From positions 1 through 15,193 of the forward strand of contig CADWAF010000635.1 of assembly GCA_902984215.1 (NCBI GenBank): a stretch of 15,193 nt of DNA. The letters run 5' to 3'. The stretch comes from Willaertia magna (lineage: Eukaryota > Heterolobosea > Eutetramitea > Acrasida > Naegleriidae). Below the pieces are notes generated by a model. That model was given only the letters and a program-made list of their open reading frames with translations, was not told where the DNA came from and searched no databases. The translations under genes and the position numbers were made by a program. The first letter of the stretch is position 1. Every line of letters starts with the position of its first letter. This document shows positions 6,608-14,401 of this stretch, one piece after another.

Positions 6608-7774
6608 ATGAATAATAAATTTATTGAAAATGAAAGTAATTTCTGTCAATTAAATAAACAACAACAAAATACCATTTTAAATAATAATTCACATCAACAA
6701 CAACAACAACAACAAAACGTTTTATTTCATGGAATAGAACACGAAGAACATGACGATGATGATGAACTATTACAACATCATCCAATCCAACATATGATTG
6801 CAGGTGCATTAGCTGGATTAGGTGAACATACAGTAATGTATCCAGTTGACACTATAAAAAGTAGAGTACAAGCCTTAAATCAAGGATTAATTCAATCCAT
6901 TAAAAATATAGGTTCTCTACGTAATTTTTATAGTGGATTATCTATTGTTTTATATGGTGCTATCCCTTCTCATGCTTTATATTTTGCTACTTATGAAGCT
7001 TTTAAGGTTTTACTTCAATCTAGAGAATTTTCACAACAAATACAAAAACAGTTGAAATTTACACAAAAAGATAAAATTAATGACAATAATAAAGGAAAGG
7101 AGGTAATAACAGATTTCTATTTAAATACAAGTATGAGTACTAGTGCAATTAGTGGAATAATGGCAACTATAGCTCACGATACAGTTGGAACTCCATGTGA
7201 TGTCATTAAACAACATATGCAATTAAAAGGACATACTTCACACTATAATTTTATTACAGCAACAAGAGAGATTTATAAATTAAGAGGAATGAGAGCTTTC
7301 TTCGTTAGTTTACCTACAACCATCTTAATGAATATTCCTTATACAAGTGTACAATTTATGACTTATGAATGGATGAAAAGAAGATTATTTTCAGAATCAT
7401 TTACTTTAGAACATAGAGATCAAGATAAATTTAAACATTTAAAACATTTTGTGTCAGGTGGTATTGCGGGAGCTGCAGCTGGTTTAGTTTCTAATCCGTT
7501 TGATGTGGTAAAAACTTATTTACAAGTTGGTTATGGGAATAATGTGAAAGATGTGTTGATTAGATTACAATCGGAAAAGGGAGGTTTATTAAAAGGTTTA
7601 TTTAGAGGAAGTATACCACGTATTGTTTATTTTGCACCTTCTGCTGCTGTTACATGGTCAACTTATGAATATATTAAATATTTCTTTAGATTAATAAATC
7701 AAGATGATCATAGCCATGACCACAATCATGACCATAATCATGAACATAGCCATGAACATGAAATTAAAAAATAA
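6608..7774 (+). CDS. mitoferrin-like mitochondrial iron carrier with a His-rich tail, 388 aa
   Basis: A mitochondrial carrier (SLC25) of the mitoferrin/Mrs3-Mrs4 type, which moves ferrous iron across the inner membrane for heme and Fe-S cluster synthesis. The three carrier repeats show their signatures: PVDTIK (residues 79-84), PCDVIK (196-201) and PFDVVK (297-302). Mitoferrin hallmarks are AG-AGLGEH-VMYPVDT in repeat 1, IAHDTVGTPCDVIKQ and the MNIPYTSVQF stretch in repeat 2. The start is the first ATG, at 6608; the frame is open upstream but has no other ATG. Extras beyond the about 300-residue core are a 70-residue N-terminal arm with a 7-Gln run (30-36) and an acidic/His patch (HEEHDDDDE), and a C-terminal tail (368-385) with nine alternating His. 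Carrier termini face the intermembrane space, so the tail may bind metal there. The family call is strong, the substrate good. Confidence 0.93.
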   Translation: MNNKFIENESNFCQLNKQQQNTILNNNSHQQQQQQQNVLFHGIEHEEHDDDDELLQHHPIQHMIAGALAGLGEHTVMYPVDTIKSRVQALNQGLIQSIKNIGSLRNFYSGLSIVLYGAIPSHALYFATYEAFKVLLQSREFSQQIQKQLKFTQKDKINDNNKGKEVITDFYLNTSMSTSAISGIMATIAHDTVGTPCDVIKQHMQLKGHTSHYNFITATREIYKLRGMRAFFVSLPTTILMNIPYTSVQFMTYEWMKRRLFSESFTLEHRDQDKFKHLKHFVSGGIAGAAAGLVSNPFDVVKTYLQVGYGNNVKDVLIRLQSEKGGLLKGLFRGSIPRIVYFAPSAAVTWSTYEYIKYFFRLINQDDHSHDHNHDHNHEHSHEHEIKK

Positions 7775-8033
7775 AGAGATAATAGAAGTTTACAGTCTGA
7801 TTAATTAATTTATATTACTATAATTGCACAATAATTTGTTTGTCAACCAAGGGAAAGACCAATAAGACTATTTTTGAAAGTAACAGTTTTTAACTACATT
7901 TAACGACAATGTGCAAAAAAAATTAATTTGCATGTAAAGTAATACTGTAGCAGCATACACGTGGCACCAACCCGATTTAAGGCAGCTGTTTGTTTGTCAA
8001 AAGCAAGTAATTAAGGCAAAAAAAATTATCAAA
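7775..8033 (+). promoter_or_regulatory. spacer with 3' flank of the carrier and upstream region of the GTPase gene
   Basis: A 259-bp spacer. An AATAAA spans the carrier stop codon (7770-7775) and could be a polyadenylation signal. The right part (about 7947-8010) is richer in G+C than usual spacers here and contains CACGTGGCACC, an E-box-like core, 70-80 bp before the ATG. The promoter role is inferred from position only. Confidence 0.35.
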
Positions 8034-11000
8034 ATGGGTAAAAGAAAAAGTCATCCAACTTCTTCTGACAAGGCTTCGAAAGAAACAAAGAAGGAGGAAA
8101 ATGAAAGAATTAAAGCTCAAATGGCTGAAATTGAAAAGGTAGTTCAAACACTTTCAGCCAATTTTATTACCTTGGATTACATTAAGGAGAAATTAGAAGA
8201 TGCTGAACGTTTCTTTAAAATGTATGAGGCTTGCACTCAAAAATCAAAGGAAAATGAGGCTTGTACTCAAAAATCAAAGGAAAATGAGGCTAAGAAGATA
8301 ATACAAGATTGTTTTAAGGAAGCTCAAACAATTATTAGGTCTTGCAATTCAAAGGAGCAATCCATTAATATTGCTTTAATTGGAAAGACTGGAGTTGGTA
8401 AATCTTATTTTATTAACGCTCTTTCATTAATGGAAGAAGATGAAGATATGAGGGAGGTTGCTTTATTACCAAGTAGCAATTCTAGTTGTAGTAGTGGTGG
8501 GGATGTTACTGTATTCACAACTAAAATTGAATACGGACCAGAAATTGAACTTAAGGTTTATTATGAGCCATCAGAGGAAAATGTAGCAACAGAAGATGAA
8601 AGTACAGCTCAAGAAACTGAAGAGTTAGAAGAAATTAATGAAGAAACATTAAAAGGGGAAATTGTTGATGTTAATATACCACAGGGTACCTTGAAGGAAA
8701 GATTGTTATTTTGCTCCAATTATTTGCTTAAACTCTTGAATGAACAAAACGACTTTGAGCAAGAAAAGAATATTGCTTATGTTAGTTTAAAAGCTCCATT
8801 AAAAACTTTGCAAAAGTATAACATTTCTTTTATGGATTGTCCTGGACTTAGTGGTGACGATAAAAGAATGGTTACTAGAGCTAAACAGTTTGCTTTAAAA
8901 GCAGATGCTTTGTTTTTATTACTTGAACCAACAAAAAGAGGAGAAATACAAGGTGAATACTTTAATTTATTAGAACCAATCCTAAAGAAAAATGGTGTGT
9001 TAAATGTTCCATATTTAGTTGGTGTACACAACGCTGGTATTTTAGGTAATAACATTGAAGGAATGAAACAACGAGTGTTAAGAAAAATTATTGAAGCAAA
9101 AACAAAAGGTAAAGATTTCTTACCTAATATTAAGGGCACTAAACGATTAAAGATTTTCCAAGCACTTGCTTTTTTTAATGATGGATTTTCTTTTCATGGA
9201 CCATCAAAAAAACCTTTATTTGAAGAAGACAAGAAGAATTTTGAAGTAATAATGAAGAATATTACTGATTATTGGTATGATAAAACTTTAAAAAGTTCTC
9301 TATTTAAACTCTACTCCGCTATTTATAACATCAAGAAAGATTTACTTAATAGGAATAGATTTCCAAAATCAGGAGTTTTCCTTGATTCAGGTTTTGAACA
9401 TATGTCTACGTATGTGCACTGGAGCGATTATATGTGGGACGAAGTATATTGTAACATTGAAGAACTTTTAAACTGTAATTTTACTGGCGATGAAATTAAG
9501 GAAGCTATAAAGAAAAATACTAATTTAGCAGAATTAATTTTATCTGAAGATACATTTGAAGAGTTGGTTGATTTTAAGAATGAAATTTCTTTGGAAAAAA
9601 TTGGTGCTATATGTTGTGAAAAAATATGTGACGCTTTGGATATTTCTTACTCTTACGAATTATTTGAATCCTTATTTAGACCAAAATCAGAAATTGGAAC
9701 CGAAAAGGGCTTGAGTTCAAATGAAAAAGTAGACAGCGTTATTGATAATGGAATGTCAGATGTTGATGTCAAAGAAGACAGTAAGCATGAAATGTTAAAA
9801 TCAATGTTTAATACATGTAAAAACGCTTTACAAGAACATCAAGAAGAAATGCATGATTTAATAGTCGAAAAAGAAGAGAATTCAAAAAATTTATTTTATA
9901 CTAAATTAAATACTAGCCTGAAATCTGAAATTAAAAAATTACTTAAATCCAATTCAGAGGTTGACCTTAAAGAAATCTTTTATTCAATTATGAAAAAGGC
10001 TGGAACTTGGAGTTCATTGACAATTAACAAGAAAAAAAAGGTGATATCTAAAAAATTTAGAAATTTATTTACACATAAATCTTTTGTTGAGGTAGCAAAG
10101 AAAGAGTTTCGTTGTTTAATGAAATCAAGTGATAACTATGATAATCGTTTTGCAGAACAAGTAGAAGAATTGAAAAAGAAAGTAGGGGATTGGTTTAAAA
10201 CACAAAAGAAATTAACTCTAATTACAAATGACAATAATAATGTTGCTCTACAATATGAAGTATTATTGCCAAAAAGTGGGTGGAAGGAATACGTAGTAAA
10301 TTCAAAGAAAAAACCACAAACGTTTAAGAATTTTGATTTAAATCAACCTTCCACAGTTAATATCTCACTTGAAAGTAAATGTTTTGACAAAAAAATTATT
10401 AAATTATTTATGGATATAGAAAAAAAGAAAATTGCAATAGAAATGTATGAAAAGTGGTTAGATGATTTATTGAACTTATTTAACCCAACAAACGCTTCCA
10501 AATTAATATATCCAATATTTGTACCAAGTAAGAAAAGAGCTAAATTCTTTAGCAGTTCTTTTTTAGGAAATATTTCACCATTAGCTAATAGTAATTGTTT
10601 AATTTACTTGGTTGTTGAAGAACAAGAATTGGTTGACTATGTTCAACAAATTAATATTGCAAACACAAAATTTGATGAAAGAATTGTATTTATTTCAATT
10701 CCAGGTGAAAATAGAGGAATGGGATTTGCAAGGTCATGTATTAAATTAATTCAAGAAAAGATGAGAGAAATATGTTTAGAGAAAAAGGGCTTTTTGTTTA
10801 ACTACTTTTGGATGATTGATGATGATATACAAGAAACTAGAATATTTGAGAATAGTTATAGACAATCTTTTGGATCTATGCGTTCCTGTCCAATTGACAT
10901 TGTGTTAGAAAATTGTCAAAATGCAATGAAACAAATTGTTGAAGAAAAGGACAAGAGAGTCCTTAAAAAGGAATGCCAACGAACAACAACAATAGAATTT

Positions 11001-11708
11001 TTTGAAGGGCTTAAACAACTTAGTTTAGAACTTGTTGATGCATTATTTGGTACAGATAATCTTCATCGTTTTGCTAATACTTTCTTTTATGGTAACTTTT
11101 TTACAAATTTTGAAGTTGTAAAAGAATTATTACGACTATTAGATTGTAATGATTGTCAAGGGGCATGGGATTTAATTACAAGAATAGCAAATATTAATGA
11201 AGATATGCCTGATTGGTTTATAGATTGGTTCAGAAACGTAAAATTCGCTTCTGAAGAAGCAAAGAAAAACACTGATATTGCCCAACTATCTGTTGCAAGA
11301 TCCATTGTAACAACTAAAAGGAATTATAATTTGGAAGAAGATAATACACATTATAAAGTTTCTGATGATATGAAAGGATTAATCTTAACCTATGTTCCAG
11401 CTTTAATTGGATATAATTATTTACCTTTTGACAAAATGTTCATTTCTCAACAAGATGTTGATTTAGAACTTGCAACATTTATTTCAGAAACTTATAGAGA
11501 CAGAGAAAGAAGATATGCTAGAATAAGAGCTGGTCACAAAGATAGGTCAGGAAATGTTTATAAATATCAGTACAGAGATTATTTTGTTAAAGAAGATGAA
11601 AGATTAATGGAAACTCTTAGAAATGATGGAAAAATAGGAGTGTTAATCTTTTTCTTTGATGCTGTTTACAAAAGTAAATTGTCAGGGGGATGTGATGTAT
11701 TTCTTTAG
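8034..11708 (+). CDS. large GTPase fused to a GREB1/TAGT-like glycosyltransferase domain, 1224 aa
   Basis: A basic, coiled N terminus (1-110) precedes a P-loop GTPase of the dynamin-like/SLIP-GC kind. G1 is GKTGVGKS (117-124) and G3 is DCPGLSGD (268-275). The expected G4 (N/T)KxD is not visible; GVHNAG (330-335) sits in its place. A long helical, Lys/Glu-rich middle follows (about 400-820). The C-terminal part starts with VPSKKRA (about 830-836), then YLVVEEQE (to 865), GENRGMGFAR (to 900) and FWMIDDDI (925-932). This order, PS-x-RA, V-x-E, RG-G-AR, then a D-D-D after an aromatic, matches my memory of the TET-associated glycosyltransferase family that includes the GREB1 C terminus. The DDD would bind the metal and sugar nucleotide. 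The GTPase call is firm; the glycosyltransferase call is motif-based inference. The target is unknown (nucleic acid or protein). There is no signal peptide or clear membrane span. It ends at TAG. Confidence 0.85.
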   Translation: MGKRKSHPTSSDKASKETKKEENERIKAQMAEIEKVVQTLSANFITLDYIKEKLEDAERFFKMYEACTQKSKENEACTQKSKENEAKKIIQDCFKEAQTIIRSCNSKEQSINIALIGKTGVGKSYFINALSLMEEDEDMREVALLPSSNSSCSSGGDVTVFTTKIEYGPEIELKVYYEPSEENVATEDESTAQETEELEEINEETLKGEIVDVNIPQGTLKERLLFCSNYLLKLLNEQNDFEQEKNIAYVSLKAPLKTLQKYNISFMDCPGLSGDDKRMVTRAKQFALKADALFLLLEPTKRGEIQGEYFNLLEPILKKNGVLNVPYLVGVHNAGILGNNIEGMKQRVLRKIIEAKTKGKDFLPNIKGTKRLKIFQALAFFNDGFSFHGPSKKPLFEEDKKNFEVIMKNITDYWYDKTLKSSLFKLYSAIYNIKKDLLNRNRFPKSGVFLDSGFEHMSTYVHWSDYMWDEVYCNIEELLNCNFTGDEIKEAIKKNTNLAELILSEDTFEELVDFKNEISLEKIGAICCEKICDALDISYSYELFESLFRPKSEIGTEKGLSSNEKVDSVIDNGMSDVDVKEDSKHEMLKSMFNTCKNALQEHQEEMHDLIVEKEENSKNLFYTKLNTSLKSEIKKLLKSNSEVDLKEIFYSIMKKAGTWSSLTINKKKKVISKKFRNLFTHKSFVEVAKKEFRCLMKSSDNYDNRFAEQVEELKKKVGDWFKTQKKLTLITNDNNNVALQYEVLLPKSGWKEYVVNSKKKPQTFKNFDLNQPSTVNISLESKCFDKKIIKLFMDIEKKKIAIEMYEKWLDDLLNLFNPTNASKLIYPIFVPSKKRAKFFSSSFLGNISPLANSNCLIYLVVEEQELVDYVQQINIANTKFDERIVFISIPGENRGMGFARSCIKLIQEKMREICLEKKGFLFNYFWMIDDDIQETRIFENSYRQSFGSMRSCPIDIVLENCQNAMKQIVEEKDKRVLKKECQRTTTIEFFEGLKQLSLELVDALFGTDNLHRFANTFFYGNFFTNFEVVKELLRLLDCNDCQGAWDLITRIANINEDMPDWFIDWFRNVKFASEEAKKNTDIAQLSVARSIVTTKRNYNLEEDNTHYKVSDDMKGLILTYVPALIGYNYLPFDKMFISQQDVDLELATFISETYRDRERRYARIRAGHKDRSGNVYKYQYRDYFVKEDERLMETLRNDGKIGVLIFFFDAVYKSKLSGGCDVFL
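8226..8285 (+). repeat. 30-nt tandem duplication in the GTPase coding sequence
   Basis: Two adjoining 30-nt units encode EACTQKSKEN twice (residues 65-74 and 75-84), followed by the start of a third unit (EA). The units differ by one synonymous base (TGC versus TGT for Cys). A recent in-frame duplication in the coiled N-terminal region. Confidence 0.9.
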
Positions 11709-11909
11709 TTGTGTGCAAGACAATAATTATATCCAAGACAATAAAGAAGATTTTCAATAGGGTACTCTACAGTAAACGTGAGTATATTATTTTTTTGTGT
11801 TGACATAGTGCTAATTAATGGGTTTTCAAATGTTGTTGTTAGTGCTGAAGCACCATTGATGAAAGAGAAGTTGAAGCGCGGGAAAGTGCTTCTACTTTTT
11901 TACAAAAAA
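11709..11909 (+). promoter_or_regulatory. spacer or 5' leader before the MACPF gene
   Basis: About 200 bp between the GTPase stop and the likely MACPF start. The reading phase of the MACPF gene is open back to 11778 but has no ATG before 11859. A GTGAGT at 11778 looks like a splice donor, and TAG acceptors follow at about 11808 and 11841, so a 5' UTR intron is possible. No other gene is visible. Confidence 0.3.
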
Positions 11910-12323
11910 ATGGTGCAACTTGGCAATTCATTATTGCTGTTTCTGTTTCTTTTCATTTCTTACGGTGAGGCATTAAACATTACCAACAACAATCATATCA
12001 ACAACGTAAAGAGTAGAAATATTTATAATAACGAATTAGATACTGTTCTTAGAAGAGTGGGTGAAAGATGTCCTTACATGTCCATGAAGGGAATTCAAAA
12101 GGCTTGTTCCGGCTTAATGAAAGGAAGTGCCACAACTACTAACAATGAAGATTTTTTTAAAGATCTTTTAGTTGGTGGTTTAGGTTATGATCGTTTTAAT
12201 CATGAAATGAAAGGACAAGTTTTAAAAAGTAAAATTTATACACAAAATAAAGAAGAACGTTATTTAACAAAGTTAATGCAAGATGCAAGATCAATTTACG
12301 ATTTTTTTATCCAATGGATTTAA
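11910..12323 (+). CDS. secreted MACPF-domain protein, N-terminal part (frame-broken), 137 aa
   Basis: The start chosen is the ATG at 11910, because it opens directly on a signal peptide (MVQLGNSLLLFLFLFISYGEA). An in-frame ATG at 11859 would put 17 charged residues ahead of it. After a linker, two Cys (RCPYMSMKGIQKAC) precede VGGLGYDRFNHEM, which resembles the GxGYD entry of MACPF/perforin domains. The frame ends at TAA (12321-12323), while the rest of the domain continues in another phase from 12314. The two frames overlap by 10 nt just after a run of seven T (12302-12308), so one base has probably been lost there, in the genome or in the assembly. MACPF proteins oligomerise into membrane pores or act in attack, defence or feeding. 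Which applies here cannot be told. Confidence 0.7.
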   Translation: MVQLGNSLLLFLFLFISYGEALNITNNNHINNVKSRNIYNNELDTVLRRVGERCPYMSMKGIQKACSGLMKGSATTTNNEDFFKDLLVGGLGYDRFNHEMKGQVLKSKIYTQNKEERYLTKLMQDARSIYDFFIQWI

Positions 12324-13492
12324 ATAATAATTTTTACAATGGATTAATATCGCGTAATTTAGGATCAACAACTTTATATAATTCTTATTTTAGAGGTGAT
12401 ATGAAAGTGACAGTTGCACAAAAACAATATTTATCTTTCAGTGCCCAAGTGACAGGAGTCACAACTGAAGATTTAACAGAAGATTTTGAAGATATTATTG
12501 GATTTTTACCTGATACTTTCAATCCAGATATTTATCAAAAAGTTATTGATTATTTTGGTGATTTAGTTACAACAAACGTAGTGTACGGTGGCGTAATTGA
12601 CCAAATGTCCTCCATTAAAGTTTGTTACAATGATCCACAAATGTTAAAATACGTAGAACAACAATTAGAGGCATCTATTATTATAGACGGTTCCGTTAAA
12701 CCACCTAACGGTTTTGTTAACTACGTAAGGGCAGACCAGATTGGTATTGTAGGTGGAAATCCACAAGAAGGTGATATCAACAATAGAATTAGATCATTTA
12801 GTAATAATCCAGCACCTATATTGTTTAATGCAGTTCCTATTTGGACTGTTTTTCCAGAGGGTGCTAAGAAAGATAACATGAAAAGAGCTTATGATGATTT
12901 TGTAAATAATTTCAGTCAGAAAATGGGAGCTGAAGCAAATTATTTACAATCTTTGATTGCACAAGAACAGTTTAATCCATTTCAAGCACAAGAGGTACAA
13001 CTATTTGCTACACAAACTCCAGTTTGTGGTATTAGTACATTTTGGCCAGGCCAACAATGTGTTGATTACAATCACGGTTGTCGTAAAGCGTGTATTCAAT
13101 CTTTAGGTACATTTAGATTAAATAACGGAGAAACAGCAACTGTTGGTACATTAGAATTTGGAGGAAAAGTAAGAGACAATACAGGCAAAGAGTTATGGTT
13201 CTTGGCACAAACTGGAAGAAATCAATTAAAAGTTGGAAGAGATGGGGACCGCGCGATTACTTTATGGACAGAGTTATATACTGCTTTGAAAAATAATCCA
13301 TGGAGGTTTAGTGGAAATATGGATTATGTAAAACCTGGTTATAAAACTGGTTGTGTAGGTATGGAAGCTTCTAAGTATTGGGTAAATGATCCTCGTGCAA
13401 ATGGCGTTACAATTCAAGCTTGTGTAAGATGTGTTCTAACAATTAATCCAGACGGTAGTTCAGGAGGTTGTGATTGTCCGAAACTTAGATAA
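12314..13492 (+). CDS. MACPF-domain protein, C-terminal part (frame-broken), 392 aa
   Basis: It carries the core of a MACPF/perforin fold. A segment at residues 80-95 has the spacing G-x4-T-x5-GG of the family signature (usually YGTH...GG; here the TH is replaced by DL). Further on comes NAVPIWTVFPEGAKKDNMKRA followed by a helix, matching the usual 'P-I--L' strand and helix near the domain end. From about residue 235 a cysteine-rich module with nine Cys follows (CGIS, CVDY, CRKAC, GCVG, CVRC, CDC), probably disulfide-bonded and used for target binding. The first ATG is internal to the ancestral frame, so this is not a natural start. The signal peptide lies on the overlapping upstream frame (11910-12323). 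The MACPF call is good; the target and whether the broken gene works are unknown. Confidence 0.75.
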   Translation: MDLNNNFYNGLISRNLGSTTLYNSYFRGDMKVTVAQKQYLSFSAQVTGVTTEDLTEDFEDIIGFLPDTFNPDIYQKVIDYFGDLVTTNVVYGGVIDQMSSIKVCYNDPQMLKYVEQQLEASIIIDGSVKPPNGFVNYVRADQIGIVGGNPQEGDINNRIRSFSNNPAPILFNAVPIWTVFPEGAKKDNMKRAYDDFVNNFSQKMGAEANYLQSLIAQEQFNPFQAQEVQLFATQTPVCGISTFWPGQQCVDYNHGCRKACIQSLGTFRLNNGETATVGTLEFGGKVRDNTGKELWFLAQTGRNQLKVGRDGDRAITLWTELYTALKNNPWRFSGNMDYVKPGYKTGCVGMEASKYWVNDPRANGVTIQACVRCVLTINPDGSSGGCDCPKLR

Positions 13493-13551
13493 ATATCTTG
13501 CAAATATTTAATAAAAATTGTATCTGTTTTATTCCCAGTTAATCAACAAAT

Positions 13552-13587
13552 AAAAAATCTACAGGTTCCCGAGAAGTCTCCCATCTC
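13552..13587 (-). pseudogene. truncated copy of the 5S rRNA 3' end
   Basis: Positions 13559-13587 repeat 13617-13645 without a mismatch (29 nt), covering the segment of 5S rRNA from the box C region to near the 3' end. The copy then runs straight into its own T run (minus strand of 13552-13557), missing eight bases of the normal 3' end. The 5' two-thirds are absent. It looks like a leftover of a neighbouring 5S gene or a local duplication. Confidence 0.85.
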
Positions 13588-13601
13588 TAAAAAACGAAAA
13601 C

Positions 13602-13607
13602 AAAAAA
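13602..13607 (-). terminator. Pol III T-run terminator of 5S rRNA
   Basis: Six T on the minus strand directly follow the 3' end of the 5S rRNA gene. Confidence 0.75.
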
Positions 13608-13723
13608 TCTACAGCACTACAGGTTCCCGAGAAGTCTCCCATCTCAGTACTAATGTAGCCCTACTGTGCTTAACTTCTCAAATCGGACGGGATGAGGTGC
13701 TTTCACAGTGGTATGGCCGTAGA
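13608..13723 (-). rRNA. 5S ribosomal RNA
   Basis: The minus strand reads TCTACGGCCATACCAC at its 5' end and closes with GTGCTGTAGA, so the terminal helix forms. In between are the conserved 5S landmarks CCGTCCGAT, GAAGTTAAGC, TTAGTACT and GATGGGAGAC in the right order. The length is about 116 nt, close to the usual 120. The internal promoter elements (A box around AAGTTAAGC, C box around GATGGGAGAC) are present, and a six-T terminator follows. It is a single full copy here, outside any rDNA unit, with a truncated copy just downstream. Start and end may be off by a base or two. Confidence 0.95.
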
Positions 13724-14401
13724 TATTAAATACTCCATTTTGTTAAATTTAAGGATGAGTTTTAAATTTGATTGTGTTGCTGGTGTGTTTGACGTTTTAG
13801 GTGAGCACTTTCATGAATATTGTGTTGCTGTCTTTTGGTATACTCAGGCACAACTTAAACAAACAATCACTCTGCAAAGTAACAGCTACAGTACGATTAA
13901 CCCTAATCCTTACGTCACTTAATTAAAAAGAGTTCTTTTAGCTCAGATTTAGAGGAATAAAATCCATATAAAATCCATAACTTCGTAACTTGTAAAGCGC
14001 ATAAAAGATCTTTGTTTTTTTCTTTTAATTTAAGATTGTTATAGTATTGAAGTTCAACCAAGTTTGATTCTTGAATTAAAACTAGGTGGCATTCTAATTT
14101 TAATTTATTATTAAAGAATATTTTTAACCCATTAATTAACAAGATTAAACTATATAAACCCCTTTACTAACACCATGTATTTAATAACATCAGAAGTCAA
14201 ACAATTGATAATTGATTAACATAGCCACATTTGCCCTTCTTACTTTGATAAATAAGTTGGAAGCAAGCACTACAATCCCTTCATAGAATAATTACCATTG
14301 TTTGACTTCTTTTTGGTCAACTCTGCAATGAAAGGTTCTTTTTTTTTTGCGCCAAATTCTACAAAAAAATTTTCTACTACAAAAAGATTTACAAAAACAA
14401 A
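13724..14401. other. spacer between 5S rRNA and the two-exon gene
   Basis: About 680 bp without a supported gene. Short frames on both strands (for instance 13755-13922 plus) show no recognisable protein or codon pattern. The left part is moderately G+C-rich next to the 5S 5' flank. At 14194-14310 there is a 14-nt perfect inverted repeat. A T run and A-rich leader lie just before the ATG at 14402. Confidence 0.4.
14194..14310. repeat. 14-nt perfect inverted repeat with an 89-nt spacer
   Basis: AGAAGTCAAACAAT at 14194-14207 is matched by its exact reverse complement at 14297-14310. The ends could be terminal inverted repeats of a 117-bp MITE-like insertion, or paired operator sites about 90 bp upstream of the next gene. 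I see no flanking target duplication. Confidence 0.6.

Noticed and set aside
6621..6809. 62-codon minus-strand frame
   Set aside because: Antisense of the CAA/GAT repeats of the carrier N terminus; Val/His repeats arise from those codons.
8777..9139. 120-codon minus-strand frame
   Set aside because: It lies wholly inside the GTPase coding region, antisense to it; a shadow frame.
11778..11909. Upstream extension of the MACPF gene
   Set aside because: It begins with GTG, and the signal peptide is placed correctly only from the ATG at 11910.
13692..13922. 76-codon open frame on the plus strand
   Set aside because: It begins inside the antisense of the 5S rRNA gene; the remaining 55 codons after the next ATG show no recognisable protein.
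13915..14142. 75-codon minus-strand frame
   Set aside because: Low-complexity Leu/Lys/Asn translation of AT-rich spacer with no supporting context.
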